The notes under the pieces: model-generated
What the model saw: the letters and a program-made list of their open reading frames with translations, nothing else
Told to the model about the DNA's origin: nothing
Database searches by the model: none
Position numbers and translations under genes: made by a program
Assembly (NCBI GenBank): GCA_020744225.1
Contig: JAGMWG010000001.1
Coordinates: 3,472,001-3,536,000, forward strand
Direction: 5' to 3'
Source: Paraphoma chrysanthemicola
Taxonomy: Eukaryota; Ascomycota; Dothideomycetes; Pleosporales; Phaeosphaeriaceae
Length of the DNA: 64,000 bases
In this document: positions 34,350-46,800 of the stretch, piece by piece
Layout of the letters: every line of letters begins with the position of its first letter
Position numbering within the stretch: position 1 is the stretch's first letter

Positions 34350-36355
34350 ATGAGATCACTTCCAATCCGCACGCATCGTACGGCATTCAAACGGCGTGAC
34401 TCCTTTGCCCGTTTCTTGCAGCCATCAAGATTTTCGAAATCGAGGACTAAGCGCAAGAATGACTCCTCGGAGCCAGAAATCCTACATGGTGTTACCACAT
34501 TTACAAAGTACTGCAACTTCCTCGGCAACATAGTTGCAATTATTCTCTACTACTATCTTACGATTTACTGGTGCGATTATTATTTCACCTTCGATACAGT
34601 CATCTCGATTTATCTCGCAGAACACTGTGGCTGGGCTAATGACAGAATTCTCAAAGAGAGTGAGAGTCATGAACGAGCAGAAAGCGGGGTGAATCCTAAT
34701 CTAAGCTTGGTCGAGAAAGGAGTGTATCGTGCGCATTCTAATCACTCGCCAAAGCTTGAACTCGGTTGCATTGCTGCAATCGTAGGATATCGCGAGGATC
34801 CTGTCATCTTTACGAAAGCTCTTGAGAGTTACTTGGATGTCAAGGGGTGTCAATTTGTGCTTACTTGCATTGATGGCAATGACCCAGAAGACCAGAAAAT
34901 GGTCGAAATCTTCCAAAAGGTACGTCCCTCAGTATACGTGTCCTAAATCTCTTCATGTTGGGCTTCATCTGACAATGATCAGGTCTATTCCAGTGACTCG
35001 GCTCTCCTCAACCTTCCTGTTCCACTTGTGGACATTGCACTCAAAATGGATCACGATTCTAATACGTGGACGCAAGACACGGCTATCCTCGAGAAGTGCG
35101 TAGCATTAGCCAAGCAGACGTTACTCGACAACAACATACATCTCACGGGTCCCGATGCCATAACGCGTCTATGTGTCACCCAACCCCACATGCACAAGAA
35201 GGGCGTTATGTTCACCTCATTCATTCTCTGTTTCGCTTTGTCTGACCTTCTGAATATCGACTTTGTCTGGACCTCGGACTCGGACTCCTGGGTCTTCAAG
35301 GATACTATCGACACAACAATCCGAACCATTCATGGGGACGACAAGTGCGCAGGAGCAAGTACCGCACTGGTGGTTCACAATCGTAAAGAGAGTCTTGTTA
35401 CGACCCTGGGGCACGCGATTTACTTGAATGAACTACATTTCGCAAGAACCTTCTCCAGCGCCGTGGGCGCCAGCGAATGCCAGAGTGGACCCTGTGCGGC
35501 GTTTCGTATTAGCGCACTCAGGCCTGAATTACTGGCTTGGTACAAGCAAACCGTCTTCGGAAACTGGATGGTCAGTTTCATTTCCTTAATACATATTCTT
35601 CTTGGTCTGTACTCAGCGCACATGGCACTAACACTCAGCAGGTTATTAATGAAGACAGACACTTGACTACTCGTCTTCTTCTCCAAGGCTATCGTGTCCG
35701 CTATCTTCCGCGTGTAAAGACGGCTACCGAATCACCCGTTACTCTTCGCCGCTGGCTTCTCCAACAAGTTCGCTGGGGTCGTGCGGGGCACATTGAGGCT
35801 TTCGTTCATCCATCCCTATACGTCAAGCAGCCACCGCTGTTCTTCTTTGGCGCATTACGGCGGGAAATTACCGCCTTGATCCTCTTTACAACCATCATGT
35901 CATACGTTCTCGTAGGCGTCAGCCCTTTCCTACGATTTCAACCAAGGGACTTCCTTCTGAAGTTTGTGTTTACCGCCGTTTATTTGAAGGTAAGAAATCC
36001 CATCAACCCTACTTGGGGCGAGTGGATCTGGTCGGTGCCTGGTGCTATATTCGGTATGGTACCAGGACCAGGCGTTCACGCTTGGAGTTTTGTGACTATG
36101 GGGACAAGTGAATGGGGTACATCGATGCGAGGGGAATTGGAGAAGAAGGAGAAGAACGGTTGGACAGAACTGAAGAAGAAGGTGTGGGAATTGGGGTTCT
36201 TTGTTGTTTGGATGGGCATCATGGGCGGAATGGTCGGTCGCTACGTCAGCTCGGAATTGGGGTTAGACGCGTGGATGAAGGCACTATACATGGGAGTAGG
36301 TACGACGGTCATGTGGGGCATTTTTGGATGTTGGGTCATTTCTATCAAGGAATGA
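34350..36355 (+). CDS. Family-2 glycosyltransferase, polysaccharide synthase (Cps1/GT2-like)
   Basis: Three exons: 34350-34919, 34983-35570 and 35642-36355; introns of 63 and 71 bp, both phase 0, GT-AG. The product has 623 residues. An N-terminal hydrophobic segment (NFLGNIVAIILYYYLTIYW) precedes the GT-A domain, which shows the processive GT2 signatures in order: IVGYRED near the nucleotide site, D-x-D in TSDSD (289-291), ED in INEDRH (390-391) and Q-xx-RW in QQVRWG (427-431). Four or more C-terminal membrane helices follow. This set is shared by chitin, cellulose and hyaluronan synthases. The closest fungal group I recognise is the Cps1 / type-2 glycosyltransferase family linked to outer-wall polysaccharide and hyphal growth. 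The start is the first ATG in a frame open further upstream. The polymer is not predictable. Confidence 0.9.
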
Positions 36356-36590
36356 GAATGTAAGGATGTAAATAGCAATGTAGCTACGCGCGTAGCATTA
36401 TAGACGGGAAGTACTTCGTGGCCATGAAGCGGGTTACTACGAATCACAGCTGTGTCTACTTGACAATCTCTGAATTTCATCAAGCGTCTACTCAATCATA
36501 CTTGCAACGGAATGCAGAATTACCTAGATGTATACTAAGTTCGAGTGTTCTTATGGCTCGAAGCCTCTGCTTGAAGATTCGCCCGCGCGT

Positions 36591-37622
36591 CTACTCTTCC
36601 TTACATTCTCCCCTCTCGGGGTAATACCCGCCCGCAAACTCCAAACTCGCCCCTTCGAACCTTTCTCGCCGTATCTCCTTCCAGGCACTCCATGGCCACC
36701 ACCCCTCCCTCTGCGATACCACGACTTCGATCGTGGCCAAAAAGCTCTCGCGGCAATAATTCGGCCGATGACCGTCCGCAAACGGCGCCGCGAGACCGAA
36801 CCAGCCGTGGTGCTTGGGCGCCGAGGCTTTGAGATCGAGTTTGGAGAAGTAATTACTGACGCTGAGACTGAACGATCGGGATGGATAGCTGATATTGACG
36901 CTCATAAACGGACTCAGGATATTGAGAAACGAGACTGAGAATGGCGGGATGAAGTCGAGATTTAGCGATGGAGACCGATATCCCAGCAGATATGCCGTCT
37001 GACCCAGAATTTTCCCGCCGGCGAGACATACGCCCTTTTCTTCTGCTGCGTCCCAAGCTTGCACCCACATGTGTGATTCTGGGAAGCTGTTTGCCCAATT
37101 TTTTTCTTGGTGGAAGGTTGCATGGCCCGAGCGGTCTGACTCCGGAAACTCGATGCCCAAAGGTGGGATGGACAGGGTGAATGTGCATGGCGAGCATAGG
37201 GAATGCACATGCCAGTGGAGCGGGAAAGGGAGATTGATCATCCAGCCTTCTGGTGTGCTTTTAGTCTTGGACCATGGGGTGTATGTATCGCTATTTGCTT
37301 CGAAACTCCAGTCGTCGGATTTCAATTTGTAAGATGTTTTGCCTGCGCCGTCTGTACTCATGATTCCCAGGCTTGGTATTCGTACATCGAAGGCTTTGGT
37401 CGAGGCATTGGTGACTACGTGCTCGATGTTGTCGACGAAGTGCTCGCGCTGGAAGATTGGAGATCCAGACTTCGGATAGTATGTGAATGAAACCATGTGT
37501 GGGCGTGTTGTGGCATTTGGGACAGAGCATATTATGAGGGCAATATGCGAGCCACTACCCAGGTCGAATTTGGAATACCATCCTTCGAATTTGGCGCTTG
37601 GGTGAGGAAGGTAATGTTCCAT
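36591..37622 (-). CDS. Tocopherol cyclase-like protein
   Basis: Single exon, 343 residues. Features match the tocopherol cyclase family: KFEGWYSKFDL near the N-terminus, ATFHQEKNWANSFPESHMW in the middle, and the C-terminal FEGASLEFAGGYYPE resembling the closing strand of plant and cyanobacterial enzymes. Plant enzymes close the chromanol ring of vitamin E, but fungi do not make tocopherol by that route, so the fungal substrate is unknown; a lipocalin-like beta fold binding a lipid is expected. The start is the first ATG before FEGWY. An upstream minus-strand patch to about 37717 is open in another frame and could be an extra 5' exon, though I found no convincing splice. The 3' end faces the glycosyltransferase stop, 235 bp away. 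Confidence 0.72.
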   Translation of the reverse strand: MEHYLPHPSAKFEGWYSKFDLGSGSHIALIICSVPNATTRPHMVSFTYYPKSGSPIFQREHFVDNIEHVVTNASTKAFDVRIPSLGIMSTDGAGKTSYKLKSDDWSFEANSDTYTPWSKTKSTPEGWMINLPFPLHWHVHSLCSPCTFTLSIPPLGIEFPESDRSGHATFHQEKNWANSFPESHMWVQAWDAAEEKGVCLAGGKILGQTAYLLGYRSPSLNLDFIPPFSVSFLNILSPFMSVNISYPSRSFSLSVSNYFSKLDLKASAPKHHGWFGLAAPFADGHRPNYCRESFLATIEVVVSQREGWWPWSAWKEIRRERFEGASLEFAGGYYPERGECKEE

Positions 37623-37960
37623 GCTGCGCAGAGATCGACGTAACTGTAGTGTCTATGGTTGAGTTGCAGAGTTGAATTGCGCATGGTCGAGAAAAAGCGC
37701 GCTATGGGTAGTGCCATGAGGTATGATGACGTAGTGTAGCACTTTTCTTGGCAGGGGAAGTCAGGTCTATGATACCAGAGTTATTTTTCTTATTTTTCTT
37801 GAAGTACTTCCACGGTTATATAATGGAGGCTGTTACGCTCCGTCTGCCATTCGCTCCTTCCGGGGTTGTCCCTCAGATGACTTTGTCGCATTGTATTCTA
37901 CCGCCTCGGGATCACCAACACGAGTGCTGCAGGCAACACAACATGTCATTGAAAGATGGT

Positions 37961-39219
37961 TTATAGCTCGTCCTTCTCACTGCTCTTGTCCTTCACACTC
38001 TTCGCCTGCTCAATCAGTCCCTTTCGGACGATGCTTGTCAACACTTCATATGCAACCTGCGCAGCCGCGAGGCCAGTAGTCTCCGCGGCGCCATCATATG
38101 CCGGGCTGACCTCGACGATATCTGCACCGACAACGTTCATGCCTTCAATGCCTCTCAGAATCCGGATGAGCTCTCGTGTCGTCCAGCCTCCCGGCTCCGG
38201 TGTACCGGTTCCGGGTGCAAGACCGGGGTCAATGACATCGATGTCAATACTCAGATAGACGGGCGTGTTCGTGCCTACGCGATTGAGTATAGAGGTGACG
38301 ATACCACCTGCGCCAATATCATCAATGTCATCTGTTGCGATGCGAATCCAGCCCTGTTGCGAGTCGTCTGCGTGATCCTCCGCATCGTCACCCGAGAGTC
38401 TGGTCCTCAGTCCTGCATGCACACTCGAGCCGTTGGCGATAAGACCTTCTGTTGCTGCAAGCCAGAACATGCTGCCGTGGTTGAAATAAGATTGTTGGGA
38501 AGGATCCTCGGGGTCGATCCACGCCGATGGGTATTTCGCAGGGTGCCATGTATCCAAGTGCGCATCGAAATGGACCACTGCGATCGGCTGCCCGTACACC
38601 TCCTTCAAGGCCCTCAGCGCGGGTAGCGCGATACTATGGTCGCCACCAAGTGTGAGCAGCTTTGGTCGCTGAAAGTAACCCACTCCGCTCTCTGTACTCT
38701 TCTCGGTCGGTCCACGCTTGCCCAATTCAAGGAAAGCCTCGCTCATCTGCCGCAATGCCAACGCATTATCAAATGGTGTGATTGGAATATCTCCACAATC
38801 TACAATGTTTGCCCATGACGTGTACGGGTTAAGGCCAGCTCGTGGGTTGAAGCCGCGGAAGGACGTTTGGCGCGCCGAGCCTGTGCGTATAGCTCGTGGG
38901 CCGAAACGTGCGCCTGGTCGGTAGGAGACGGCGGTGTCGAACGGTGCGCCGAGGATGGCGATGTCGTAGGACGTTTGGGGGTGGGTCAAGCAGCGCGTGT
39001 GCGGGAGATGTGCGAATGTTGAGATTCCAGAGAAGCCCCACTATATACGTCAATCGCTGACCATGATTTCCAAGGACAAAGATCACCTACATCAGTACCC
39101 CATTTCTTCTCCAATTCGTCTAGTCGGTCCTGTGAGAACGCCTGCTGGTTGTGCACATGGTGGGAATGTGCACACACGATAGCTGTGAGCGCTAGAATTG
39201 TTGCACTGGACCACAGCAT
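37961..39219 (-). CDS. Agmatinase/ureohydrolase family enzyme with signal peptide
   Basis: Two exons: 39219-39091 and 39040-37961, 50-bp intron (GTAGGT...ATATAG). The product has 402 residues. Exon 1 begins with a hydrophobic signal-like stretch (SSATILALTAIVCAHS) and a His-containing mature start, then WGTD joins WGFSGISTFAH after splicing. The ureohydrolase core is complete: GAPFDTAVSYRPGARFGP, GGDHS (H178), the metal motif HFDAHLDTWH and SIDIDVIDP. These Asp/His residues bind two Mn ions and hydrolyse guanidino groups, releasing urea. Agmatine to putrescine is the standard assignment, but other guanidino acids are possible. A secretory signal is odd for a polyamine enzyme but known in filamentous fungi, where it may act outside the cell or in the vacuole. 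It diverges from the glycosylase gene over 488 bp. Confidence 0.92.
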
Positions 39220-39707
39220 ACTGGAAGTGCTTCACGATGGCCAAATTGGCGGAGTAGTTGTGCGCAGGTCCAGTACTTGTAGAGCTCCATAGCAAAACGC
39301 GGAATTAGGTAACAGCGTCACCGCCGCACCTTATCGAAGCTTGAAGTCATTCCGCGGTGTGGGGCAGCCCAGAAAGGCAAGTCCTTCCTGAAAGTTCGAC
39401 AACTCCAAGTACTAAACATTAAGATGGGTACGCATGTCTCCGGTTTTGGATGGGCGATGTGATGTGATATGTCGTTTCGTCGAAGTTGAGATGGAAGTGA
39501 CGAATGACGTCGTCCGGGCACGTGCGGACGCGACAAGGCGTTTACGCGTGTCGAAGCTATGACCCTGAGCGACTTCCCCTTCTCCACGTCACTACACTGT
39601 GCCGCCGCTCAGCTTGCGATCATCTAGAGCTTACTGTACATACATTCTGGTAGCGGACACACTGTAGATAAAATCAAGTGCGAATTACTTTCCAGGTCGA
39701 CTACAGC

Positions 39708-41099
39708 ATGCCCGAGGTAAGCACGCGCCAGCCTCCTCGCGTCGTGACAGTGCAGGCCTAACGAAATTCCAGATCGCAGAGATATCGCGCATTGTGCACT
39801 ACCTGAAAAAGCATGCCGTTGGAAAGACGGTAGAAGCAGTCAAGACTCAAGAAGACACTGTTCGTCTTTCCATTGTGTAATATCCACCATCATCTTCTCC
39901 TGACAATACGACCAGATCGTCTATGGCAAGGTCGGCACATCAGCATCCGAGTTTGAGAAGGCAATCACAGGCAAGAAGATCCTAGATGCTCGCCAACAAG
40001 GCAAATACTTCTGGCTTGTGATGGACTCAGCCCCACATCCGTTGATGCATTTCGGCATGTCTGGATGGATGAAGTTTAATAACGATGACTCAGCCTACTA
40101 CAGGCCGGCAAAACAAGCAGAGGAAGAATGGCCACCGAAGTTCTGGAAGTTCGTGCTGCAGCTCAAGGAGGAGCCAAAGTCCGAAGTCGCATTTGTTGAT
40201 GCGAGGAGGCTTGCGCGCATACGACTGATTGACGCAAAGGCCGACAATATGAGGAAGACAACACCACTGAAAGAGAACGGACCAGATCCTGTAATCGACA
40301 AGGACATCCTGACCGTCGAGTGGCTGAGTAAGAAGTTGAGAAGCAAGAAGGTGCCTGTGAAGGCGCTGCTACTCGGTGAGCATCAGCACTTATGCATGCA
40401 AAAAGTGCCATTCACTAATTTGCATTGTTGTTAGACCAGGCAAACATCAGCGGCATAGGAAATTGGGTCGGGGACGAAATCATGTATCAAGCCCGCCTCC
40501 ATCCCGAGCAGTACAGCAACACATTCAGCGACGAGCAGATCAAGCGCTTACATGATGCGATAATGTATGTGTGCGATACCGCGGTCGAACTGCTCGCCGA
40601 GTCGGACAAGTTCCCGCAAGACTGGCTCATGAAGCATCGTTGGAACAAAGGGAAGAAGGAGCCGAGCAAGCTACCTAGTGGCGAAAAGATCACCTTCCTC
40701 AAGGTCGGCGGACGCACTTCGGCGATTGTACCAAGCCTGCAGAAGAAGACTGCGGCTGTGGCTGGAGATGTGTTTGAGGGCGCGGAAGAGGACGAGTCCG
40801 AAGAGGCGGAGACTAAGCCGAAGAAGGGTGCGAAGAGGAAAGCACCTGCAATCAAAGAGACTGAGGAGCCAGGAGCCGAAGATGTCAAGCCTGTGAAATC
40901 GCAGCGTGCGCGCAAGAAGGTCGAGAAGGTGAAGGAAGAGAGCGAAGCGGAGGACGAAGAGGATGATGCAGCGCCCGTTGCGAAGAAATCCAAAAAAGCC
41001 ACGAATGGCGCAGTGAAAAAGGTGAAAAAGGAGGCAAATGTCGAAGTCAAGAGCGAAGAAACAACTGGACGCCGTCGCTCTGGCCGAATCTCGAAGTAG
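39708..41099 (+). CDS. Formamidopyrimidine-DNA glycosylase (Fpg/Nei family)
   Basis: Four exons: 39708-39716, 39773-39859, 39916-40375 and 40435-41099; introns of 56, 56 and 59 bp. The product has 406 residues. The first exon is only 9 nt (MPE), yet it encodes the catalytic proline exposed after Met removal and the catalytic glutamate; the split matches MPE/IAEISRIV. The core continues with GKYFWLVMD, HFGMSGWMKF and a helix-two-turn-helix region with LDQANISGIGNWVGDEIMYQARLHP. The bacterial C-terminal zinc finger is replaced by a long Lys/Glu-rich tail (KKAKRK-type clusters) that may carry nuclear localisation and DNA contacts, as in plant and fungal homologues. It removes oxidised bases such as 8-oxoG or ring-opened purines in base-excision repair. 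The intron 2 donor (GTTCGT) is weak. Confidence 0.92.
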
Positions 41100-41216
41100 C
41101 CTGCGCATTGCACAGTCTCAAACTAGTTGTACATTATCTGCGAGGAGAAGGGAAAATATTTGTGGCGAGTAAGGTGTTCGCTTTATTGATGAGTCTAAAA
41201 GGCAAGAAATCGATGT

Positions 41217-43179
41217 CTACTTCTTTACGCCATTTGTCAAACTGACACCTACCACGCCATTCGATTTCTTCGTCTCTTCATCACCCTGTCCAGCAAAGCC
41301 TAGCACGCTCCGCATAACCTGTAGCAGCCGCTCAGACTCATTGCCGCCCTCCTGAGCTCTCCACGCTACAAAATAGTCTGGCCGGACAAGCACACACCCA
41401 TCTTCTTCTACTTCACATTTCTCTACCCAGTCGAGGTAGATGTCTTCCCACTCAAGACCTCTACCAACATTCACTACCTTGATTTCTACAGCAAGTGCCT
41501 TCTGCACAGCTGCAGCCGCGCTAGTCCATCCTCCGCCACCAGTACTCGTGAAAAGGGAAAAGCGGCCTCTGCCTGCGACATCCAATGTGGACACTAGCGG
41601 CCCAGGAACTTTCTTCCCAAGCCAAACATGCGGCACGCGGCGGCCGGGGTACGTACATGGCTCGTAATTCTCCTGCGCATTCACCGCCTCGGACGCACGT
41701 GGTTGAAACGGCTCAGTTTCGTCATGTGCATAAATACCCGAGGACTCATAGCGCTGGCCCATTGCTAGACCAAGAGCTTGCAGTTCCATTTTCATCATGC
41801 GCGTGCCCTCGAAGATCGCTTTTCGCCGCTCTCGCGATTCTGGCGTATTGGCTGAGAGGCCAGCGATGTTCTGTTTGATGTCGTCCTCACTTGCGCCGTA
41901 CGGTAGAACGCCCATTGCGATCCAGAGCGCCAGGTCGTGGCGTAGAATGTTATTCGATTCGGTAACTAGTTGGGCTGCGATTGGTTGGCGCTCGGTGGTA
42001 TATGTTGATAGCAGGGAGGGGTGAGCGAGCTTTTTCTCGACCATTGCGACTTTCCACGCCAGGTTGAAGGCGTCTTGGATGCCGGTGTTCGAGCCCAGGC
42101 CTAGCATGGGAGGATGGCGATGGACTGCGTCGCCGAGACAGAAGCTTTGAAAGATTAGTACCGGCCTGTTGTTCAGACTTGGTTCAGAGGACTTACACAT
42201 TCCCCTTACCCAGCACATTCGCACTCGACTCATTCACTTTCCATCCAGCAACATGCAAGACTTCAACGTCCACACTCTCATCCCCTATCAAATCCACGCA
42301 AATCTCCCTCCACTCTTCGAAACTTCTGTCCGGATTCGGCGCATGCGGTCCTTTGGGAAAGAACACGCCCATCCACTCCGTCCACGGCTTGACTTGCCTC
42401 AGCACACCGACGAATGGATAGTCTTTCTCTAGCCTGAGCGTCAAATGCAGATTTCCCTCGCGATGATGCATAATGTGCGTCAAATCCGCGCGGAACTGGA
42501 CGTTATACGCAAACCCTCCACCAGGGATACTCGTAAACGGCAGATCCAAGATCCTAGCAACTGTGCTCCGTCCACCATCCGCGCCGAACAAGTATTTCGT
42601 GCGAATCGAATATTCCATACGTGATACGTTGTCCCGCACATGTGCTAAGATCATCTTCCCTTCCTTACCTTCTTCCTCATCTTCCTCCCGAAACCCAAGC
42701 AATTCCGTCCCAAACCTTATATCCCACCCTCTTCTCCCCGCTCCCCTGACCAAAACCGGCTCCAGCAAACTCTGCGGCAAATCTAAATACCCGCACGGAC
42801 TCACCGCCTCGAACTCCCCCATCCTCTTCCCATTTCCCCACGCTTTTGCCCGTGCGTATTCAACCCCAGCAAGCGTCTCGCACCACCGGTAGTGCTGGAT
42901 GTACGGCGCACCGTTGCCCAGACGCACACAGTCGTCATACAGCGAAGGGGAGAAGTCGCGGATGCATTCGAGCGCGGGCGGGTTGGTCATGTGGGCGCGC
43001 GGCTCAAGAGAGGTGGAGGGCGAGGCGGAGAGGGTTATTCCGGTGAGAGAGTGCGCGGCGAGGAAGCAGGACAAGGAAGAGCCGGCGGGGCCGGCGCCGA
43101 TGATGAGGTAGTCGGTTGTGACGGTTGGGGTGGGGTGGTGGGCTGGTACTGGGGAGGGAGAGGGTGTTGGCGTAGACAT
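41217..43179 (-). CDS. FAD-dependent aromatic monooxygenase, PHBH/TfdB type
   Basis: Two exons: 43179-42197 and 42144-41217; 52-bp intron with GTAAGT donor and TACTAAT branch. Product of 636 residues. The three flavin motifs are visible: GxGxxG as GAGPAG (28-33), the DG motif in YLFGADGGRSTVAR, and GD in VFCLGDAVHRHPP (332-333) rebuilt by the splice. GLGSNTGIQDAFNLAWKV matches 2,4-dichlorophenol 6-monooxygenase-like and related fungal hydroxylases, and the C-terminal third resembles the thioredoxin-like domain of phenol hydroxylases. The reaction is NAD(P)H-dependent hydroxylation of a phenolic ring; the substrate is unknown. The Pro/Thr-rich N-terminus ahead of DYLIIGAG is not a clear targeting signal. 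It converges on the glycosylase with 117 bp between stops. No secondary-metabolite core gene is nearby. Confidence 0.9.
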
Positions 43180-43859
43180 GGCGAATGATATTTATGGTGG
43201 AGCCGTGAAGGAGGAATCAAAAAGAGTTGACAAGGCTTCTGAATGAAGAGGGGGGATTGCAAGGTAGAAAGGGTCCAGCCTTGTTTGTCTTGGTGGAAGT
43301 GTGAAGGCAGAACAAAAAAGCGAAAGGTTTGCTCCTGTACACGAACAACGCGACTTCTTTGACACCAGCGCAACATCCGACAACTTAAAAATGTTCTCCT
43401 TGCTTGTCAGGCGTATCCATCTAAAGTGACTGGGACAGCTGTAGTGGACGCCTTGCCAGCTGAGATGTACCCTTGACCAGAATATAGCAAGATCTCCGAG
43501 CCGAGCCTATCGTCCCTGATCTAGGCCTTATCCTAGGTCTTACACAAGAGAGTACTAACTGCGGCGTTGTTGAAATCAAGCTAGTGCTCACATTCGCAGA
43601 AGGATTCTGCTGACATGGCGTCGCGAGTTGTAGCGATATCGCGCGTACGTAAGCGTGCGCCGGAATAGTAAGTACTGACATGAATCATATTGACATCACA
43701 TGTGAATTTGGCATGCGGCAAATGGCAGATTTTCGATGCTAGACTACGCCGTATTCTGGTACCCTTCGACCATTCGACCCATGTTCAGGCGCTTTTCGAC
43801 TACGCTACCACTTTTAAGCTTTCCCAACCACAGAAGAGGGTACATGCATATATCTAGCC
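43180..43859. other. Intergenic region
   Basis: It contains the upstream region of the FAD monooxygenase (minus) and the 3' flank of the helicase gene (minus). No gene or motif was recognised. Confidence 0.4.
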
Positions 43860-46800
43860 TTAGCTCTCCATATCGACGGCTCGCGTGACACCGGCAACGG
43901 CGGTATGGTTCTGACCACCGACATGCGCACCGCACTCTGGGCACTGAGCTCGTTCCATGGGCATGCCGCACTCGCCTATCGCAAACTGTACATGTCAGTA
44001 TCAAATTCTGAAGATAATGAACATCGACTCACCGTATGTCCGTTTTCACAATTATACCAATGTCCCGAATGCGTCGCAATGCCTCCATGTCCACTAAGCA
44101 TCGCCATCTTAATCGCCTCGATTTCTTCTTTGGTAACCTCTTCGTAGAACTCCTTGCCGAGCAGCCGAGCAGATTGTTCGATAGCATGTGCCAATGTCTC
44201 GGCGTCTGCAAATGGCTGTTTACATAAATCTGCAGCCTTCTCCAGCATGTTCTTGGCCTTTTCGCGGTACTCGAGAGCTTTGGTACGATCTTTCTCGACG
44301 ACTAGACCTGAACACGCAATATTTCGAGCGATGCGGGAGAAATATAGTGACGATTCGACGGCGAGTTTAGGCAGGTTCTCAGTGTTGCACGTATCGAAGA
44401 GGTGTGCGCACCTGTCGAGGTATATCAAAGCCTGTTTGATGGGTTTTGCGCCACTAAATTTCAGCGCCGATGAGTTGATTGACAGTCCTGTCTTTGCGAG
44501 AGATGCGATTTCAAATTTGTCTTCGAGGGCGGTGCATTGGACTTTCAATTGGAGCAGGAGGCCTGCGTAGCGGATGCGGTCATCCGAATCACGCAAGGCG
44601 CTCTTAGCCGATGTGTCCAGAGTCAAGTTCGCAAGCGCCCCGTCAAGCGACGCGTTTCTCGTGACCGCGTGTACTATAGCTTGGTGGAGCTTCTGCGCTG
44701 GCTGATGCTGGGAAGACATGCGTCGCTGAAAGGCCATAATGTTCTTCTCCAGCTTGTCCGCCTTTACGTACCGCATCGCCAGTTTTGTGTTGACTTCTTT
44801 CGTGCCGCGGTCTTTGAAGCGCTCTGCCCCTTTTGAATCATCTGGCAGTATCGGGGACGGTGGCAACACTGAGCTACGGGAGGTCTCGAGCTCCACACCA
44901 AGAGCAAGCAACTTGTCTTCTAATGCTCTAAGTTCCTGTTGACCGCTAACGATGAATCGCTTTGACATCTCTCCAATAACGGCTTTGTTTATGAACCGAT
45001 TATAGCGTTGAGTGGCGTATTGTCGAATAGGATTTCGACAATCTGGACACTGAGGGATTGTGGCAGCCAATTGAGCACTATCGGTTAGTGCGATGTAACG
45101 GCCAGTCTTGAGATCAAGCTGGTATACCTCTTTGAGGTCCACCAATCCGTCTAAAGTCTCGATTGTGTAGAAGTGCCCACACCCAAGAACAAGTATAGGA
45201 GATTCATCCAGGTCGTGGTCTGCATAGCGTGTCATCATGACCATGTCTGGGACTTCATCCGGATGCTTATTACACTGCTGGCAATATTCTGCAGGACATT
45301 CCTCACCACAAATGCTGGGGCACTGATGACCGCAAGGCATGAGCTTGGTGCATCGCTCATCGCACGGGAGCCGATTGCACGGGGCAGAGCAAGGCATCGT
45401 GCATGCACCTTGATGCTCGCAAGACCACTGGCACTTCTCAATACATGGTGCACACGCTTCGTGACATTTCTGGGGACATTTGTTATGCTTGCAGCGCACC
45501 TAAGCGATATGAGTGGGCTGATCGTGCGGGATGGCTTTTGACTTACCTCGCACGACTTTTCGCAAAGACCGCAAGGATTTCCTCCATGGCAGAGTTGAGT
45601 GCAGTTGTGGCTGCAAGTCCCCATCTTCCTACCACACTGCTTGTTGCACGCGAAATGCTTGACGATAGTCTTCCCTTCAACGTCCCTTTGGTTGCACATG
45701 CCGCATGTTCCAGAGCAGGGATGTCCACAGGGTAGTAGAGCGCCGCATGGATGCGTACAACGGTATTTCTCTGCCTTGACATCCTCGGAGCACTTGACCT
45801 TAACATTATGGTTGCAGTCTGGGACTTCCTTTACAATTTTGACGTTGCAAGATATGTGCGCGAGGTCTAGGGTGCGATGACAAGCAATTTCGTTGTGAAC
45901 GTGACCGCAGGGCAATTTGACGTTATCTATTCGAAATGCACACTTTCCACACGGCTCACCACATGTTTCCTTCTGACACAGATGGTCGCAATGCTGATGT
46001 CTGCGCTGGCACGGTTGCTCGCACTTGAAAACTGCGTGCATAGCCCTGGAGTGGCATCGCGCTTCGCAGCTGTGCCCGCAGTCCAGACGATCCGTGCATG
46101 CTTCTCTGCATCCTCCCTCAGGACTGAGCTTGGCGAAGTCTTCAGGCTCTCGGACTTCTATGACCCTGGCGGGATGTCGTGGACAGCACAAACCCAAGGA
46201 TGTACCGATGGCGTCGTCTGCGCGTAGCATGTCGATAACTTTCCGCCACATTTTGACAGCCAAGTATGTATCTGTATTGCCAATGAGATACATGCCATGC
46301 TTTGCTCGGCTGAGTAGAACGTTGATGCGATTTGATGTCTTGAGGAATCCCACCCGCTTCTCTTTGTTGCTGCGCACCAAGGAGACGATGACGACTTTGG
46401 CCTCCTCTCCTTGAAAATTGTCGACGGTGGCGACTCTGAGGAGATCATAGAGCTTTCTCTTTTCGAGTGGCTTTCCTCCATGCTCGAGCGCTGCTGCAAC
46501 GCGCTCGTCATCAGAAGAGGAGTCATCGAGATCGAGTCCATCATTTTCAAGCGCGTCCTGGTCGCGTTCACTGAGCACAATCTCAAAGTCGTTGCGCATA
46601 GCATTGCGAAGCTTTTGGAGCTGACCGGTATATGGCGTCAAGACCGCAATATCGCTGCTCTTGTAGACGCCTTGTCTCACGATATGGCGTACCAACTTTT
46701 GGACCATTGAGACTTCCCATAAGTTGATCTTCGTTTTGTCGTGCTCGATCTCGACTTCCTTCACTCCTTCCGGATAATCATGGTCCAACCAGAAAACATT

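Noticed and set aside
40487..41113. 208-codon Ser/Phe-rich frame on the minus strand
   Set aside because: It is the antisense shadow of the Lys/Glu-rich C-terminal tail of the DNA glycosylase.
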